Notes: generated by a model not told the origin, from the sequence alone. DNA of 44,795 bases from Chloroflexota bacterium (GCA_023430545.1 JAEZAF010000281.1:1-44795); one strand, 5' to 3'. Counted from the first letter of the stretch, positions 1-8,927 are shown. Made by a program: numbers and translations.

Positions 1-618
1 GTCGCATACTCGCAACGTGAAATCAAGGCGCTGCCTGAACCAATCCGAGAAAAGGTGATCGGCACGGTCAATGCGCCGAGCCAGTATGACCGGCGTGCGC
101 TTCAGGAGATCCGCCCGGAGCTGGAACGTTTACAACGTGATGCCCGTACACTGGAGACCGACAACCTCACCGCCAGTGTGCGCTCTGCCCTGTTGTATCT
201 GGGATTGTGGCTCCTGTTTCTGGTGCTGATGGGGATTATCATCTTCGTCACCGATGTCACCGGCGGTCGCCCGGAAGCCACCTTAATCACGCTTCTGATT
301 CTATTCGGGCTGGCTGTGTTAGGGCTGCTGGCGCTGCCGTTCATGGGGCGTATGATGGAAAATCGCTATACCAACCGACTGCTGAAGATCCAGTCCGAAT
401 ACGTCCAGACATTGGGCAAAGCGGCAGATCAGCAGCTTGATTACAGCATGCGCTTACGACGGGATGTGGTCGCACCGCTGACCCGTCTGGTCGAAGCGCA
501 GACACAGATTCAGACTGAACAACTGACACGTTTACAACAGGTTGATCAGGAAATGGCGCGGATCGAGACCGACCTGAACAAGCTCGGTCGACGCGGTGTT
601 TTTGGCATCCGCGCCTGA
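1..618 (+). CDS. Membrane/coiled-coil protein, 5' truncated by the window edge
   Basis: The reading frame is open from base 1 with no ATG before the first possible GTG at 55. That GTG has no properly spaced ribosome binding site, so the true start is most likely upstream of the window. At least 205 residues are visible. They form a charged helical stretch, two adjacent hydrophobic segments (about codons 60-85 and 93-115 of the visible frame) separated by a short polar turn, and a C-terminal helical region rich in Gln, Arg, Glu and Leu that looks like coiled coil. I do not recognise a family. It ends 62 bp before a dynamin-like GTPase on the same strand, so it is probably cotranscribed with it and may work with it at the membrane. 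That role is inferred from position only. Confidence 0.6.
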   Translation, partial: VAYSQREIKALPEPIREKVIGTVNAPSQYDRRALQEIRPELERLQRDARTLETDNLTASVRSALLYLGLWLLFLVLMGIIIFVTDVTGGRPEATLITLLILFGLAVLGLLALPFMGRMMENRYTNRLLKIQSEYVQTLGKAADQQLDYSMRLRRDVVAPLTRLVEAQTQIQTEQLTRLQQVDQEMARIETDLNKLGRRGVFGIRA

Positions 619-680
619 TGCATGCTGCACCCTGCATGCTATATCCTGCACCTGCTATCGGTATCAGCTAAAGGAATAAC

Positions 681-2450
681 ATGGTGATACAACCTCTGGA
701 AGGTCCGCTGGATGTTCTGCGGCAGCAGGAAATCAACCTGACGGCTGACATCGCAGCAGCACTTAACGAAATGGGTGAAGAAGCACAGGCAGACCGTACT
801 CATCTGCTGGATGTCGCCCAGGATCTGCGGGAACTGTTTTATCTGGTCGTCATCATCGGTGAATTCAACGCCGGTAAATCGACCTTCGTAAATGCCCTGC
901 TCGGTGAAGAGATCCTGCCGATTGGCGTGACACCGACCACCGAGATGATCGAGCTGATTCGTTACAGCGACATGCCCCGGCAGAAGCCAGTCATGCGCAG
1001 CGAAAGCCTACGCGAATGGGCGCATCCTAATACCGGTGCGCCGGGTGTCGCAATCGTCGATACGCCGGGGACTGGGTCGGTCTTTCAGAAGCATGAATCG
1101 GTTGCGAAAGAATTCCTGCATCGCAGCGATCTGGTGATCTTCATCATCTCCGCCAAGCGCGCTTTCGCTGAAACCGAGCGTTTATATCTGGAGATGGCGA
1201 AGAACTACGGCAAGAAGATCATTATCGTGATCAATCAGGCCGATCTGCTCTCTGGTGAAGAACTGGCCGTCGTCAAGCGTTTTGTCCAGCAGCAGGTACA
1301 GGAACTGCTGAACATCCAGCCGCTGATCTTCACTGTCTCGGCGAAGACAGCCCTGCGCAATGCCAAGGAAGGGACAGCGGATGACAGCGGGATGGACGCG
1401 GTACGGGCACATCTGCGGGGCGTGTTCAGCGAAGCCCCTCCTGCAAAGCAGAAGCTGCTCTCACAGTTATCGCTGACCCAGCACATCACGAAAAAGCACT
1501 ACGACGAGATTCAGTCTCACGTAAAAATCGTAGGCAGTGATACCGCGAAAGCCCGACAGGTGCGCGAAGAGCTTGAATCGCAGTCCGGCAGCCTGGATAC
1601 GCAGCTTCGCGCTGCCCGTGCTGAAGTGGATCAGGTCTTTGAGGGCATCCGTCAGCGCGGCCTGAACTTTCTCAACAACAATCTGTCGATCAAAATCATC
1701 GGCAGTGCGCCCAGTCGGGAAAAGCTTCAGCAGGAATTTCAGGATGTGGTGATTGGCCGCGCTACACGCGATGTGGCTGAGGCCACTAACGGCTATGTGA
1801 ATGCAGTGGTCGATAACAGCCGCGCCTACTGGCGCAGCGTGATCGACCGCCTTAATCAGCTTCGCGATGTGATCGACGAGGATCTCGGTGGGCTGGATGC
1901 AGGCGTTTATGCCCAGCAGCGCGAAGAACTTCAGGAAGCGATAAAAATCGCTGAAACCGAGCTGAAGTCCTACTCCACCGGCGCAATTATTGGCGTGCTT
2001 CAGCAGAACTTCGAAAATGACCTGAGCAACTTCCGCACCAGTGTGCTGGCAGCCTTCAGCGGCCTGATCGTCGCCATTCTGGCCGCTTCATCCATTCTGC
2101 CGGGCGGACTGGCATTGAGTCCTCTCGCGGTTCCTATACTTGCAATAGCGACCCCTATCACTATTGGCGGGGCGGTCTTCGGCCTGCGCCAGTATCAGCG
2201 GATGACGGTCAATACCAAAAAGGAATTCAACCAGAAGGTCGATCAGTTGAAGGCGACCTACCATGAAGCTCTGGACAACCTCACCCGTAAGGAACGAGCA
2301 CGACTGGCGACGTATGCAACACAGGTCCTGACCCCGATCTTCAGCCGTCTGGAAGCGCTGCAAACGCGCTATAACGAGTCGCTGGATCGCTTCAAGACCT
2401 TTATGGACCGCATCGAGGCCCTGCGCCAGAACATCGAAGCCGCTCAGTAA
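681..2450 (+). CDS. Dynamin-like GTPase (bacterial dynamin-like protein)
   Basis: The 589-residue protein has the hallmarks of the dynamin superfamily. The P-loop GEFNAGKS is at residues 60-67, the switch-I Thr region IGVTPTTE is near 81-88, the G3 motif DTPG is at 127-130, and the G4 motif NQAD is at 185-188. A long helical stalk follows (about 250-450), with a hydrophobic double segment near 455-505 that can act as a membrane paddle or hairpin, then a C-terminal coiled coil. Such proteins hydrolyse GTP while remodelling or protecting membranes; exact roles vary (membrane stress, cytokinesis, phage resistance). The start follows an AAAGGAA-like site. The preceding truncated membrane/coiled-coil gene probably forms an operon with it. 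The family call is firm, the physiological role unknown. Confidence 0.9.
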   Translation: MVIQPLEGPLDVLRQQEINLTADIAAALNEMGEEAQADRTHLLDVAQDLRELFYLVVIIGEFNAGKSTFVNALLGEEILPIGVTPTTEMIELIRYSDMPRQKPVMRSESLREWAHPNTGAPGVAIVDTPGTGSVFQKHESVAKEFLHRSDLVIFIISAKRAFAETERLYLEMAKNYGKKIIIVINQADLLSGEELAVVKRFVQQQVQELLNIQPLIFTVSAKTALRNAKEGTADDSGMDAVRAHLRGVFSEAPPAKQKLLSQLSLTQHITKKHYDEIQSHVKIVGSDTAKARQVREELESQSGSLDTQLRAARAEVDQVFEGIRQRGLNFLNNNLSIKIIGSAPSREKLQQEFQDVVIGRATRDVAEATNGYVNAVVDNSRAYWRSVIDRLNQLRDVIDEDLGGLDAGVYAQQREELQEAIKIAETELKSYSTGAIIGVLQQNFENDLSNFRTSVLAAFSGLIVAILAASSILPGGLALSPLAVPILAIATPITIGGAVFGLRQYQRMTVNTKKEFNQKVDQLKATYHEALDNLTRKERARLATYATQVLTPIFSRLEALQTRYNESLDRFKTFMDRIEALRQNIEAAQ

Positions 2451-2491
2451 CATTTCTGTAACCCCTTATGCAACTTCTCCATATAGATCCC

Positions 2492-2520
2492 CATCACCTG
2501 ATCATGCAGATCAGGTGATG
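2492..2520. terminator. 12-bp perfect hairpin downstream of the dynamin gene
   Basis: A perfect inverted repeat (catcacctgatc at 2492-2503, gatcaggtgatg at 2509-2520) with a 5-nt loop lies 42 bp after the dynamin stop. No T tract follows, so it could be a weak terminator or an operator for the aglE promoter. The 2538-2575 stretch just after it is very AT-rich (TATAAT at 2541-2546 and three TTATA repeats) and probably contains that promoter. The assignment is uncertain; the dyad itself is certain. Confidence 0.45.
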
Positions 2521-2704
2521 GACCGTCATCCCTGCTGATTTATAATACAAATCGTTATAAATCTTATACAAAATGCCCAAAATTATTGAATCTTCTACGC
2601 CGCAGGTTTAAGGTATGCTCGCGTTTGATCGTGCAGTTTTATCCCCTGCGATCACAACGCTGTGCCACACTGAGTAACAGAATTACAAAGGAGTAAGCAG
2701 CGTT

Positions 2705-4126
2705 ATGAGAAAAAACCTCACCAGATTTACTGTGCTTTTTACACTTTTGGCATTGGTTTTATCCCTGCCAATCGCCATCAATGCCCAGAGTGACGAAGAT
2801 CCGCTGGGTATCCTGGAAGACGACCGTTTCCACTGGGAAGATCTCGAACAGTTCCGTGGATTTGATATGGGCGGCGAGGAAGTCGTCATCTTTGGCCCTT
2901 GGCTGACCGGTGACGAAGAAGCCTTTCTGAACGTGATCTCGTACTTCAACAGCGTTGTGACCAACGGTGGCATCACCTATGTCGGTTCCGACAGCTTTGA
3001 ACAGCAGATCGTGATCGACGTTGAAGGTGGTAACCCGCCGAACATCGCGGCCTTCCCGCAGCCCGGTCTGGCAGCCAACATCGCCTCGCGTGGTGGACTG
3101 ACCCCCCTCGGTGACGATCTGGAACAGTATGTTCTGGATAACTTCGCTGGTGGTCAGGGCTGGGTGGACTTCGGCAGCTATGCCGATGAAGCTGGCGAAG
3201 ATCAGTTCTACGCCATGTTCTACAACGTCAACCTCAAGAGCCTTGTGTGGTACGTTCCGGAAGTCTTCGAAGAATCCGGTTACGAAATCCCCACCACATG
3301 GGATGAACTGGTTGCACTGAGCGATCAGATCGTTGCGGACGGCGGCACCCCGTGGTGCATCGGTATCGGCAGCGAAGCCGCGACTGGCTGGCCGGCAACC
3401 GACTGGGTGGAAGACATCATGCTTCGCACCGCCGGTCTGGAAGTCTATCAGCAGTGGATCAATAACGAAATCCCGTTCACCGATCCGGCAGTCCAGAACG
3501 CGATTGAGCTGTTCGGCTCCATTGCCCGTAACGAAGATTACGTCAATGGTGGCGCAGTTGGTGTCCAGACGACTGACTTCCGTGAAAGCCCCGCTGGTCT
3601 GTTCACCGTTCCGCCGGAATGCTATATGCACCGTCAGGCGAGCTTCATCTCTGCCTTCTTCCCGGAAGATGTCGAAGTCGGTGTTGATGCAGACTTCTTC
3701 TACTTCCCGGCCATCGACGAAGAAGTAGGCAATCCGGTTCTGGGCGGCGGTACACTGCTGACCATCACCAAGGACAGCCCGGCAACTCAGGCCGTTATGC
3801 AGTATCTCTCCACCCCGCTGGCGCATGAACTGTGGATGACCCAGGGTGCCTTCCTGACCCCGCACAGCGGTGTCAACGTCGAACTGTACTCCAGCGACGT
3901 TCTGCGCAGCCAGGGCGAGATCCTGCTGAATGCCGACGTGTTCGGCTTCGACGGCTCGGACCTGATGCCAGGTGCCATCGGTGCCGGTGCCTTCTGGACC
4001 GCGATGGTCGATTATGTCGGCGGCGCTTCGGTTGAGGAAGTCACACAGGCCGTTCAGGATGCATGGGATGCCCTTGCAACCGAACCAGCAGGTGAAGAAG
4101 CGGCAACTGAAGAAGCAGCCGATTAA
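2705..4126 (+). CDS. aglE: Alpha-glucoside-type ABC transporter substrate-binding protein (AglE-like)
   Basis: This is a 473-residue family 1 extracellular solute-binding protein. An N-terminal signal peptide (hydrophobic core about residues 8-25, ending near INAQS) directs export; no lipobox Cys is seen. The mature part matches my memory of rhizobial AglE along most of its length, with segments such as EQQIVIDVEGGNPPNIAAFP, WPATDWVEDIMLRT, and GSDLMPGAIGAGAFWT. A short Ala/Glu-rich tail ends the protein. It should bind alpha-glucosides such as trehalose, maltose or sucrose outside the membrane and deliver them to the two permeases encoded next. The start has a strong AAAGGAG site. A 462-codon open frame on the opposite strand is only a shadow. 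Confidence 0.9.
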   Translation: MRKNLTRFTVLFTLLALVLSLPIAINAQSDEDPLGILEDDRFHWEDLEQFRGFDMGGEEVVIFGPWLTGDEEAFLNVISYFNSVVTNGGITYVGSDSFEQQIVIDVEGGNPPNIAAFPQPGLAANIASRGGLTPLGDDLEQYVLDNFAGGQGWVDFGSYADEAGEDQFYAMFYNVNLKSLVWYVPEVFEESGYEIPTTWDELVALSDQIVADGGTPWCIGIGSEAATGWPATDWVEDIMLRTAGLEVYQQWINNEIPFTDPAVQNAIELFGSIARNEDYVNGGAVGVQTTDFRESPAGLFTVPPECYMHRQASFISAFFPEDVEVGVDADFFYFPAIDEEVGNPVLGGGTLLTITKDSPATQAVMQYLSTPLAHELWMTQGAFLTPHSGVNVELYSSDVLRSQGEILLNADVFGFDGSDLMPGAIGAGAFWTAMVDYVGGASVEEVTQAVQDAWDALATEPAGEEAATEEAAD

Positions 4127-4186
4127 CACCGGATACCGCGCCCACACTCTGAAACGTAACGTGTAACGAATGCGGGTAGCAAATGG

Positions 4187-4217
4187 GCGGGGCGTGCCAT
4201 TCTATGGGCCGCCCCGC
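4187..4217 (+). promoter_or_regulatory. GC-rich hairpin between aglE and aglF
   Basis: The arms gcggggcg (4187-4194) and cgccccgc (4210-4217) form a stable stem whose inner part (gcc/ggc) can pair further. Only a weak T-rich run follows (ctctttgt). It lies in the 136-bp gap between the binding-protein and permease genes. In such operons these structures commonly stabilise or attenuate mRNA so that the binding protein is made in excess. The function is inferred. Confidence 0.55.
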
Positions 4218-4262
4218 TCTTTGTAATAAAATAGAAAGGTCTGTTTTTGAGGAGTCGGTACG

Positions 4263-5273
4263 ATGTCACAAATACTTAGCGCACTGCTCGTCATTGTGCT
4301 GGGCGTTGCAGGGATGATGCTTTATTTTTACGGGTCTAACCGTATTCTTGATACAGTGCTGGCCGATAAGATCACACCCGACGGCGCGGTCCTGCAATCA
4401 AGAGACAAAATTCGCGAGACCATACGCCCGTGGCTGTTTATTGGCCCGGCCATACTGCTGCTGGGGCTGTATCTGATCTACCCGGCCATCCAGACGTTTT
4501 TACTGAGCTTTTTCGACGAGTCTTCACGCAACTTTGTCGGCCTGCGCAACTACGAATGGGCGGCAGGAAACGGGCGGTTTCAGGTCGCACTGCGTAATAA
4601 TATCCTGTGGCTGGCGATTGTCCCGGCCGCCTGCACCATTCTCGGCCTGCTGATTGCGGTACTGGCGGACCGTGTTCGCTGGGAAAGTGTCGCAAAATCA
4701 CTTATCTTTATGCCGATGGCGATCTCATTCGTCGGGGCCAGTATTATCTGGGATTTCATGTACTACTACCGGTCTGGCGAGGTGCAGATCGGATTACTGA
4801 ATGCGATCGTCGTCGCCCTCGGTGGAGAACCGCAGGGATGGGTTACCCTCCAGCCGTGGAATAACTTCTTCCTGATGGTCATCCTGATCTGGATTCAGAC
4901 CGGTTTCGCAATGGTGCTCATCTCATCGGCGCTGAAGGGTGTCCCTGACGAAACGTTAGAAGCTGCCCGGATCGACGGTGCCAGTGAAGTTCAGATCTTC
5001 TTTCGGATTATCATCCCGCAGATCACCAGTACGCTGCTGGTCGTCATGACGACGCTGATTATCCTGGTACTGAAGGTTTTCGACATCGTCCTCACCATGA
5101 CAGACGGTCAGTGGAACACTGAGGTGCTGGCAAATTACATGGACCGGTTAATGTTCCGTGGTGCGACTGACTACGGGCGAGGCAGCATGGTCGCCGTCGT
5201 CATTATGCTGGCAACCCTGCCCATTATGATCTGGAATATCAGACGCTTTAACCGCGAGGAGAAATTGAGATGA
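4263..5273 (+). CDS. aglF: Alpha-glucoside-type ABC transporter permease AglF-like
   Basis: This 336-residue MalF-type inner-membrane permease has an N-terminal membrane segment, a polar loop, then six or so transmembrane helices. The EAA loop that contacts the ATPase is EAARIDGASEVQIFFRIIIP at residues 233-252. Together with the next gene it would form the channel for sugars captured by the preceding binding protein. A GAGG-like site precedes the ATG. Its stop codon overlaps the start of the next gene in an ATGA, so the two are translationally coupled. The aglF assignment rests on the AglE-like partner and on the insert in the next gene. The substrate is a prediction. Confidence 0.85.
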   Translation: MSQILSALLVIVLGVAGMMLYFYGSNRILDTVLADKITPDGAVLQSRDKIRETIRPWLFIGPAILLLGLYLIYPAIQTFLLSFFDESSRNFVGLRNYEWAAGNGRFQVALRNNILWLAIVPAACTILGLLIAVLADRVRWESVAKSLIFMPMAISFVGASIIWDFMYYYRSGEVQIGLLNAIVVALGGEPQGWVTLQPWNNFFLMVILIWIQTGFAMVLISSALKGVPDETLEAARIDGASEVQIFFRIIIPQITSTLLVVMTTLIILVLKVFDIVLTMTDGQWNTEVLANYMDRLMFRGATDYGRGSMVAVVIMLATLPIMIWNIRRFNREEKLR

Positions 5274-6475
5274 GTACCGAGTCCACTGCGGTACCGCAGG
5301 TTACGTATCCAACCCAGACAGCCCAACAGCCCGCAGCCACATCCCGGTTTGATTTAAAAGGTTTTCTCGGCTGGTTTCTCGTCAGGGCAACCCTGATCAT
5401 CATCTGCCTGATGTGGATTATCCCGACACTTGCACTGCTGATCACCTCTTTTCGTCCACCGGATGCCATCGACCGCTCTGGCTGGTGGACGGCACTAAGC
5501 TCGACGCTCACCACCGGTTTACAGGCCAATACCGCCGGACCGGATGCCATGCAGGAAATCGACGGCCAGTTTGTCATTCAGGGCAACCTGTTTGAAGGGC
5601 GTGAAAACCCGCCGCTGATCGAACAGTTTGGCGTCAGCCGTACGGCGGGCGCAAACACAACCCCCGGTGAAACGGTGGAAGCACGTCAGGGCTATCAGAT
5701 TACAGTCCAGACTAACGGTGATTATCAGGTCACGTCACCAGAGCCGCTGGAAGATCCCATCAGGGTGTACTACAACGCCTTAACCCCGCCCACCTTTACG
5801 TTTGATAACTATAACAATGTGATTCAGGATCAGGGCATCGGGGATGCCTTCATCACCACCGCCACTGTGACGATCCCATCGACGATCATCCCAATTGCGA
5901 TTGCGGCGTTTGCAGCCTATGCCTTTGCATGGATGAAGTTCAAGTTCCGCAATGTGCTGTTTATGCTGGTCGTGGCGCTGCTGGTCGTGCCGCTTCAGAT
6001 GTCACTGATCCCGATCCTGCGGATTTACAGCGGCCTCAATATCGTCGGTAGTTACCCGGGTTTATGGCTGGCGCATACCGGCTTCGGACTGCCGATGGCG
6101 GTCTATCTGCTGCGCAACTATATCGGAAGTCTCCCGCGTGAACTGATCGAGTCCGCCCAGATTGACGGCGCAACTCATTTCCAGATTTTCATGCGGCTGG
6201 TGCTGCCTCTGTCGATCCCGGCGCTGGCTTCTTACGCCATCTTCCAGTTCCTGTGGGTGTGGAATGACCTGCTGGTGGCACGTGTGTTCCTTGGTCAGAC
6301 GGGTGATCAGGTACTCACCCTGCGTATCAAGAGCATGACCGGAACGTACGGCGACAGTTGGGAAATAATGACCGCATCAGCCTTTATCTCGATTATCGTA
6401 CCGCTGCTGGTCTTCTTCTCGCTTCAGCGTTACTTTGTACGCGGTCTGCTGGCTGGTTCCGTCAAAGGCGGTTGA
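5270..6475 (+). CDS. aglG: Alpha-glucoside-type ABC transporter permease AglG-like
   Basis: This 401-residue MalG-type permease has an EAA loop around residues 293-314 (ESAQIDGATHFQIFMRLVLP). Its distinguishing feature is a large extracytoplasmic insert between the first and second membrane helices, about residues 65-190, beginning near RSGWWTAL. This insert is characteristic of AglG and longer than in ordinary MalG proteins. The start overlaps the aglF stop by four bases. No ATPase (AglK/MsmK) gene follows; a strong terminator does. The importer must therefore use an ATPase encoded elsewhere, as is common for sugar importers that share MsmK-type ATPases. Confidence 0.87.
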   Translation: MSTESTAVPQVTYPTQTAQQPAATSRFDLKGFLGWFLVRATLIIICLMWIIPTLALLITSFRPPDAIDRSGWWTALSSTLTTGLQANTAGPDAMQEIDGQFVIQGNLFEGRENPPLIEQFGVSRTAGANTTPGETVEARQGYQITVQTNGDYQVTSPEPLEDPIRVYYNALTPPTFTFDNYNNVIQDQGIGDAFITTATVTIPSTIIPIAIAAFAAYAFAWMKFKFRNVLFMLVVALLVVPLQMSLIPILRIYSGLNIVGSYPGLWLAHTGFGLPMAVYLLRNYIGSLPRELIESAQIDGATHFQIFMRLVLPLSIPALASYAIFQFLWVWNDLLVARVFLGQTGDQVLTLRIKSMTGTYGDSWEIMTASAFISIIVPLLVFFSLQRYFVRGLLAGSVKGG

Positions 6476-6510
6476 TGCTCCACTGACGGCCTGCAATTGT
6501 CTGCACGGTC

Positions 6511-6540
6511 AAAGCCTTCGCATACGCGGAGGCTTTTTGT
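6511..6540 (+). terminator. Rho-independent terminator of the agl operon
   Basis: The arms aaagccttcgc (6511-6521) and gcggaggcttt (about 6526-6536) form an 11-bp stem with one G-T wobble and a 4-nt loop. A TTTTTGTTTT run follows. It sits 36 bp after the last permease gene, where a terminator is expected. Confidence 0.85.
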
Positions 6541-6667
6541 TTTATTCACAACACTACCAACTCCTCAGCAGATTTTCAGGTTTATATTCACTGTAACGTG
6601 TTATGTTAGCCTACGGAGTGCATTCTGACTTCACGAATTCGATCTTCAACGACCCAAGGAGTGAACT

Positions 6668-8014
6668 ATGCCCTACCGTAAATCTACTCTTGCTATCGTT
6701 TCCCTCATCCTGCTTCTGATTATATCGGGACTGCTGTCAGTCATCGCTGCACAGGGTGGAACATCGCCAGTCGTGATTACACGAGGGCTGAATTCGCCAC
6801 GCCATCTCAGCTTTGATGCAGAGGGTAACCTTTATGTCGCCGAATCCGGAACCGGTGGTGACTTTGATATTCAGGGGCCATTTGGACCGGCCAAGGCAGG
6901 AGGTTCTTCCAGTATCCATCGCAGCGGGACAGACGGCACTGAGACAGAGTTCCTGATCGGCCTTCCGAGCACGGATAACCTGAACGGCGAAGTGCTGGGT
7001 GCGGCAAAAGTCATGGTGCAGGATGAAAGCATCTGGCTGCTGCTGGCACAGGGATCGTTAGATAATCCCTTCACCTATTCGCTGCTGGAACTGTCCTCCG
7101 ATAACAAGCGCGTGCTGACACAGGTCGATCTATACAGCTTTGAAGTGGAAAATAACCCTGATGGCGGTGTCATCGATTCCAATCCGGTGGATTTTGTCGT
7201 CAGCCCGGAAGGGGTCTTCTATATCGCGGATGCGGGAGCCAATGCAGTCTATACGTGGAGTGAAGCCGAGGGTCTGGCGGTCTTCGCGGCATGGGAAGAC
7301 AATCCTGTACCGACTTCAGTTGAACTTGGCAGTGACGGCTCTGTCTATATCGGTTTCCTGACAGGCTTCCCCTTCCCTACGGGCGGCGCACGTGTTGAGC
7401 ACTTTGACGTCGAAGGTCAACTGACTGAAACGTATGAAGGCTTCACTGCTGTAGTCGATCTGCTGTTTGCCAACGATACGCTTTACGCCGTTCAGATCGG
7501 TGAATTTGGCGATCAGGGATGGGCACCCAACTCCGGACGTGTGGTCGATGTGTTCAGCGGCAGCACTTACTTTGATGGTTTGTCCTTCCCCTATGGGCTG
7601 GCAATCAATCAAAACGGCAACCTGTTCCTCTCGACCGGTTCATCTTATACCGGCCCCGGCGGTGGACAGGTGCTGAGTCTGGATGGCGTCGATCTCAACG
7701 GCGCAGTCGTCACGCCACCGCCACCAACCCAGGTCCCACCCACCAGCACCCCCGAAGTGACTGAAGAGCCGGGTGAGACGGCTGAACCGACAGGCGAAGT
7801 AGAGTCAACGTCTGAGGTGACACCAGAACCCACCGAAGAACCCACCGAAGAACCCACTGAAGAACCCACTGAAGAACCCACCGATGAAGTTGAACCGACC
7901 GAAGAACCAACAGATGAGGTCCCGCCGACCGATGAAGTAGAGCCGACGGTCGAAGTAACTATCACAGAGCCGCCGGTTGAGACAGTCGAACCCACGGAAG
8001 AGCCGGGCACATAG
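6668..8014 (+). CDS. Secreted ScyD/ScyE-family beta-propeller protein with PTE-rich tail
   Basis: The 448-residue product has a signal peptide or membrane anchor (about residues 8-28). A domain of about 320 residues resembling the ScyD/ScyE family follows, with VVITRGLNSPRHLSFDAEGN at its start. Repeated blades of the kind GLAINQNGNLFLSTG and GVFYIADAGANAVYTW suggest an NHL/SMP-30-like propeller. Residues about 350-448 are a low-complexity tail dominated by Pro, Thr and Glu (EEPT repeats), probably a wall-spanning or spacer region. A strong CAAGGAG site precedes the ATG. No scytonemin pathway partner is nearby, so a general extracellular binding role is more likely than pigment synthesis. Confidence 0.75.
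   Translation: MPYRKSTLAIVSLILLLIISGLLSVIAAQGGTSPVVITRGLNSPRHLSFDAEGNLYVAESGTGGDFDIQGPFGPAKAGGSSSIHRSGTDGTETEFLIGLPSTDNLNGEVLGAAKVMVQDESIWLLLAQGSLDNPFTYSLLELSSDNKRVLTQVDLYSFEVENNPDGGVIDSNPVDFVVSPEGVFYIADAGANAVYTWSEAEGLAVFAAWEDNPVPTSVELGSDGSVYIGFLTGFPFPTGGARVEHFDVEGQLTETYEGFTAVVDLLFANDTLYAVQIGEFGDQGWAPNSGRVVDVFSGSTYFDGLSFPYGLAINQNGNLFLSTGSSYTGPGGGQVLSLDGVDLNGAVVTPPPPTQVPPTSTPEVTEEPGETAEPTGEVESTSEVTPEPTEEPTEEPTEEPTEEPTDEVEPTEEPTDEVPPTDEVEPTVEVTITEPPVETVEPTEEPGT
7826..7885 (+). repeat. 12-bp tandem repeat encoding EEPT/EPTE units
   Basis: Five head-to-tail units of gaacccaccgaa, differing only by c/t at the third codon position and a final ccgat variant, lie in the Pro/Thr/Glu tail of the ScyD/ScyE-like gene. 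Near-identity at the DNA level indicates recent slippage expansion, so copy number may vary between strains. It is too short and spacerless to be a CRISPR array. Confidence 0.85.
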
Positions 8015-8142
8015 GCCGTTAGACAGGCTGGCATCTGCTTACCTTAGAGCCAGCTTAGAAATTTCATCTGATCCGTATTAAACCTTCGTCTTGGTAAATG
8101 TCCGTTGTAAGATGCGGCGCTTACCAATCACGGAGGTTTTTA

Positions 8143-8892
8143 ATGTCAAGACGTGGCGTAACGATACTGGGCGGATTAGTGGTTTTAGCATTGGTCTTCG
8201 GCGTAGGTGCCCTGCTGTATCTGCGCACCATTGGGGGAACAGGGGAAGCCAGTCGGGAAATTGAATCAGAGCAGCTTGCAGCAGAAGACAGCAATCAACA
8301 GGTTTTTCGCATCGACAAGGAAGCCAGTGAAGTCCGCTTTATTATCGATGAAGTGTTAAGCGGTAATCCGACGGTTGTCACAGGACGGACAAACGAGATC
8401 GCCGGCGATATTCTGGTCGATTATGATAACCCGCAGGCATCACAGATCGGCACGCTTCGCATCAATATGCGTACCGTCGCAACCGACAATGAGTTCCGCA
8501 ACCAGTCCATTCGCGGCATGATTCTACAGACGGCAGAAGACGACTACGAATTCAGTGACTTTGTCGTTACCGAAGTCAATGGCATCCCGGAAACGATCAC
8601 TTTCGGTGAGCCTTTTGATGTCACGATTGAAGGCACGCTGACGCTGCGCGGTGAACCGCAGCCGGTCACCTTTAATGCCACTATTACGCCTGTTTCCGAA
8701 ACCGAAATCAGTGGGACCGCATCCAGCGTTGTGCGTTATGCCGATCTCGGCATTGATATTCCGCGTGTGCCGCCGCAGGTGGCAAACATCGGCGAAGAAG
8801 TGACACTCGAACTCGACTTCGTCGCACGCGCTGTTGATGGTGCTGATGCATCCGCGACACAGGAACCGGCTGACGAGTCTGCCAGCGGTTAA
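8143..8892 (+). CDS. Membrane-anchored YceI-family protein
   Basis: The start at 8143 is chosen because it follows a clear CACGGAGG site; an in-frame ATG 45 bp upstream (8098) has none. The 249-residue product starts with a charged N terminus and one hydrophobic segment (about residues 5-26). A YceI-like lipocalin-fold domain follows at about residues 52-235, beginning FRIDKEASEVRF and including GTLTLRGEPQPVTF. YceI proteins form a beta-barrel that binds isoprenoid-type lipids; many are periplasmic or surface-exposed. The short C-terminal tail is Ala/Asp/Glu-rich. It lies between the ScyD/ScyE-like gene and a strong terminator, and no enzyme partner is nearby. Confidence 0.85.
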   Translation: MSRRGVTILGGLVVLALVFGVGALLYLRTIGGTGEASREIESEQLAAEDSNQQVFRIDKEASEVRFIIDEVLSGNPTVVTGRTNEIAGDILVDYDNPQASQIGTLRINMRTVATDNEFRNQSIRGMILQTAEDDYEFSDFVVTEVNGIPETITFGEPFDVTIEGTLTLRGEPQPVTFNATITPVSETEISGTASSVVRYADLGIDIPRVPPQVANIGEEVTLELDFVARAVDGADASATQEPADESASG

Positions 8893-8927
8893 TCCTTCCA
8901 TTTTGCACTACATCGTCACTGGGTAAA

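Noticed and set aside
2759..4147. A 462-codon open frame antisense to the aglE-like gene
   Set aside because: It has no signal, motif or ribosome binding site and lies wholly opposite a well-recognised gene; codon bias of aglE explains the lack of stops.
7826..7885. Possible CRISPR array
   Set aside because: Units are 12 bp with no spacers and are in frame with a coding tail.
6668..8014. A scytonemin biosynthesis locus
   Set aside because: Only one ScyD/ScyE-like protein is present, with no ScyA-C or tyrosine/tryptophan pathway genes beside it.
7645..8034. Antisense Ser/Val/Gly-rich open frame over the PTE repeat tail
   Set aside because: Low-complexity shadow of the tandem repeat; no independent evidence.
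8098..8142. An earlier ATG start for the YceI-family gene
   Set aside because: It has no ribosome binding site, while the ATG at 8143 has a strong GGAGG and gives a normal membrane anchor.
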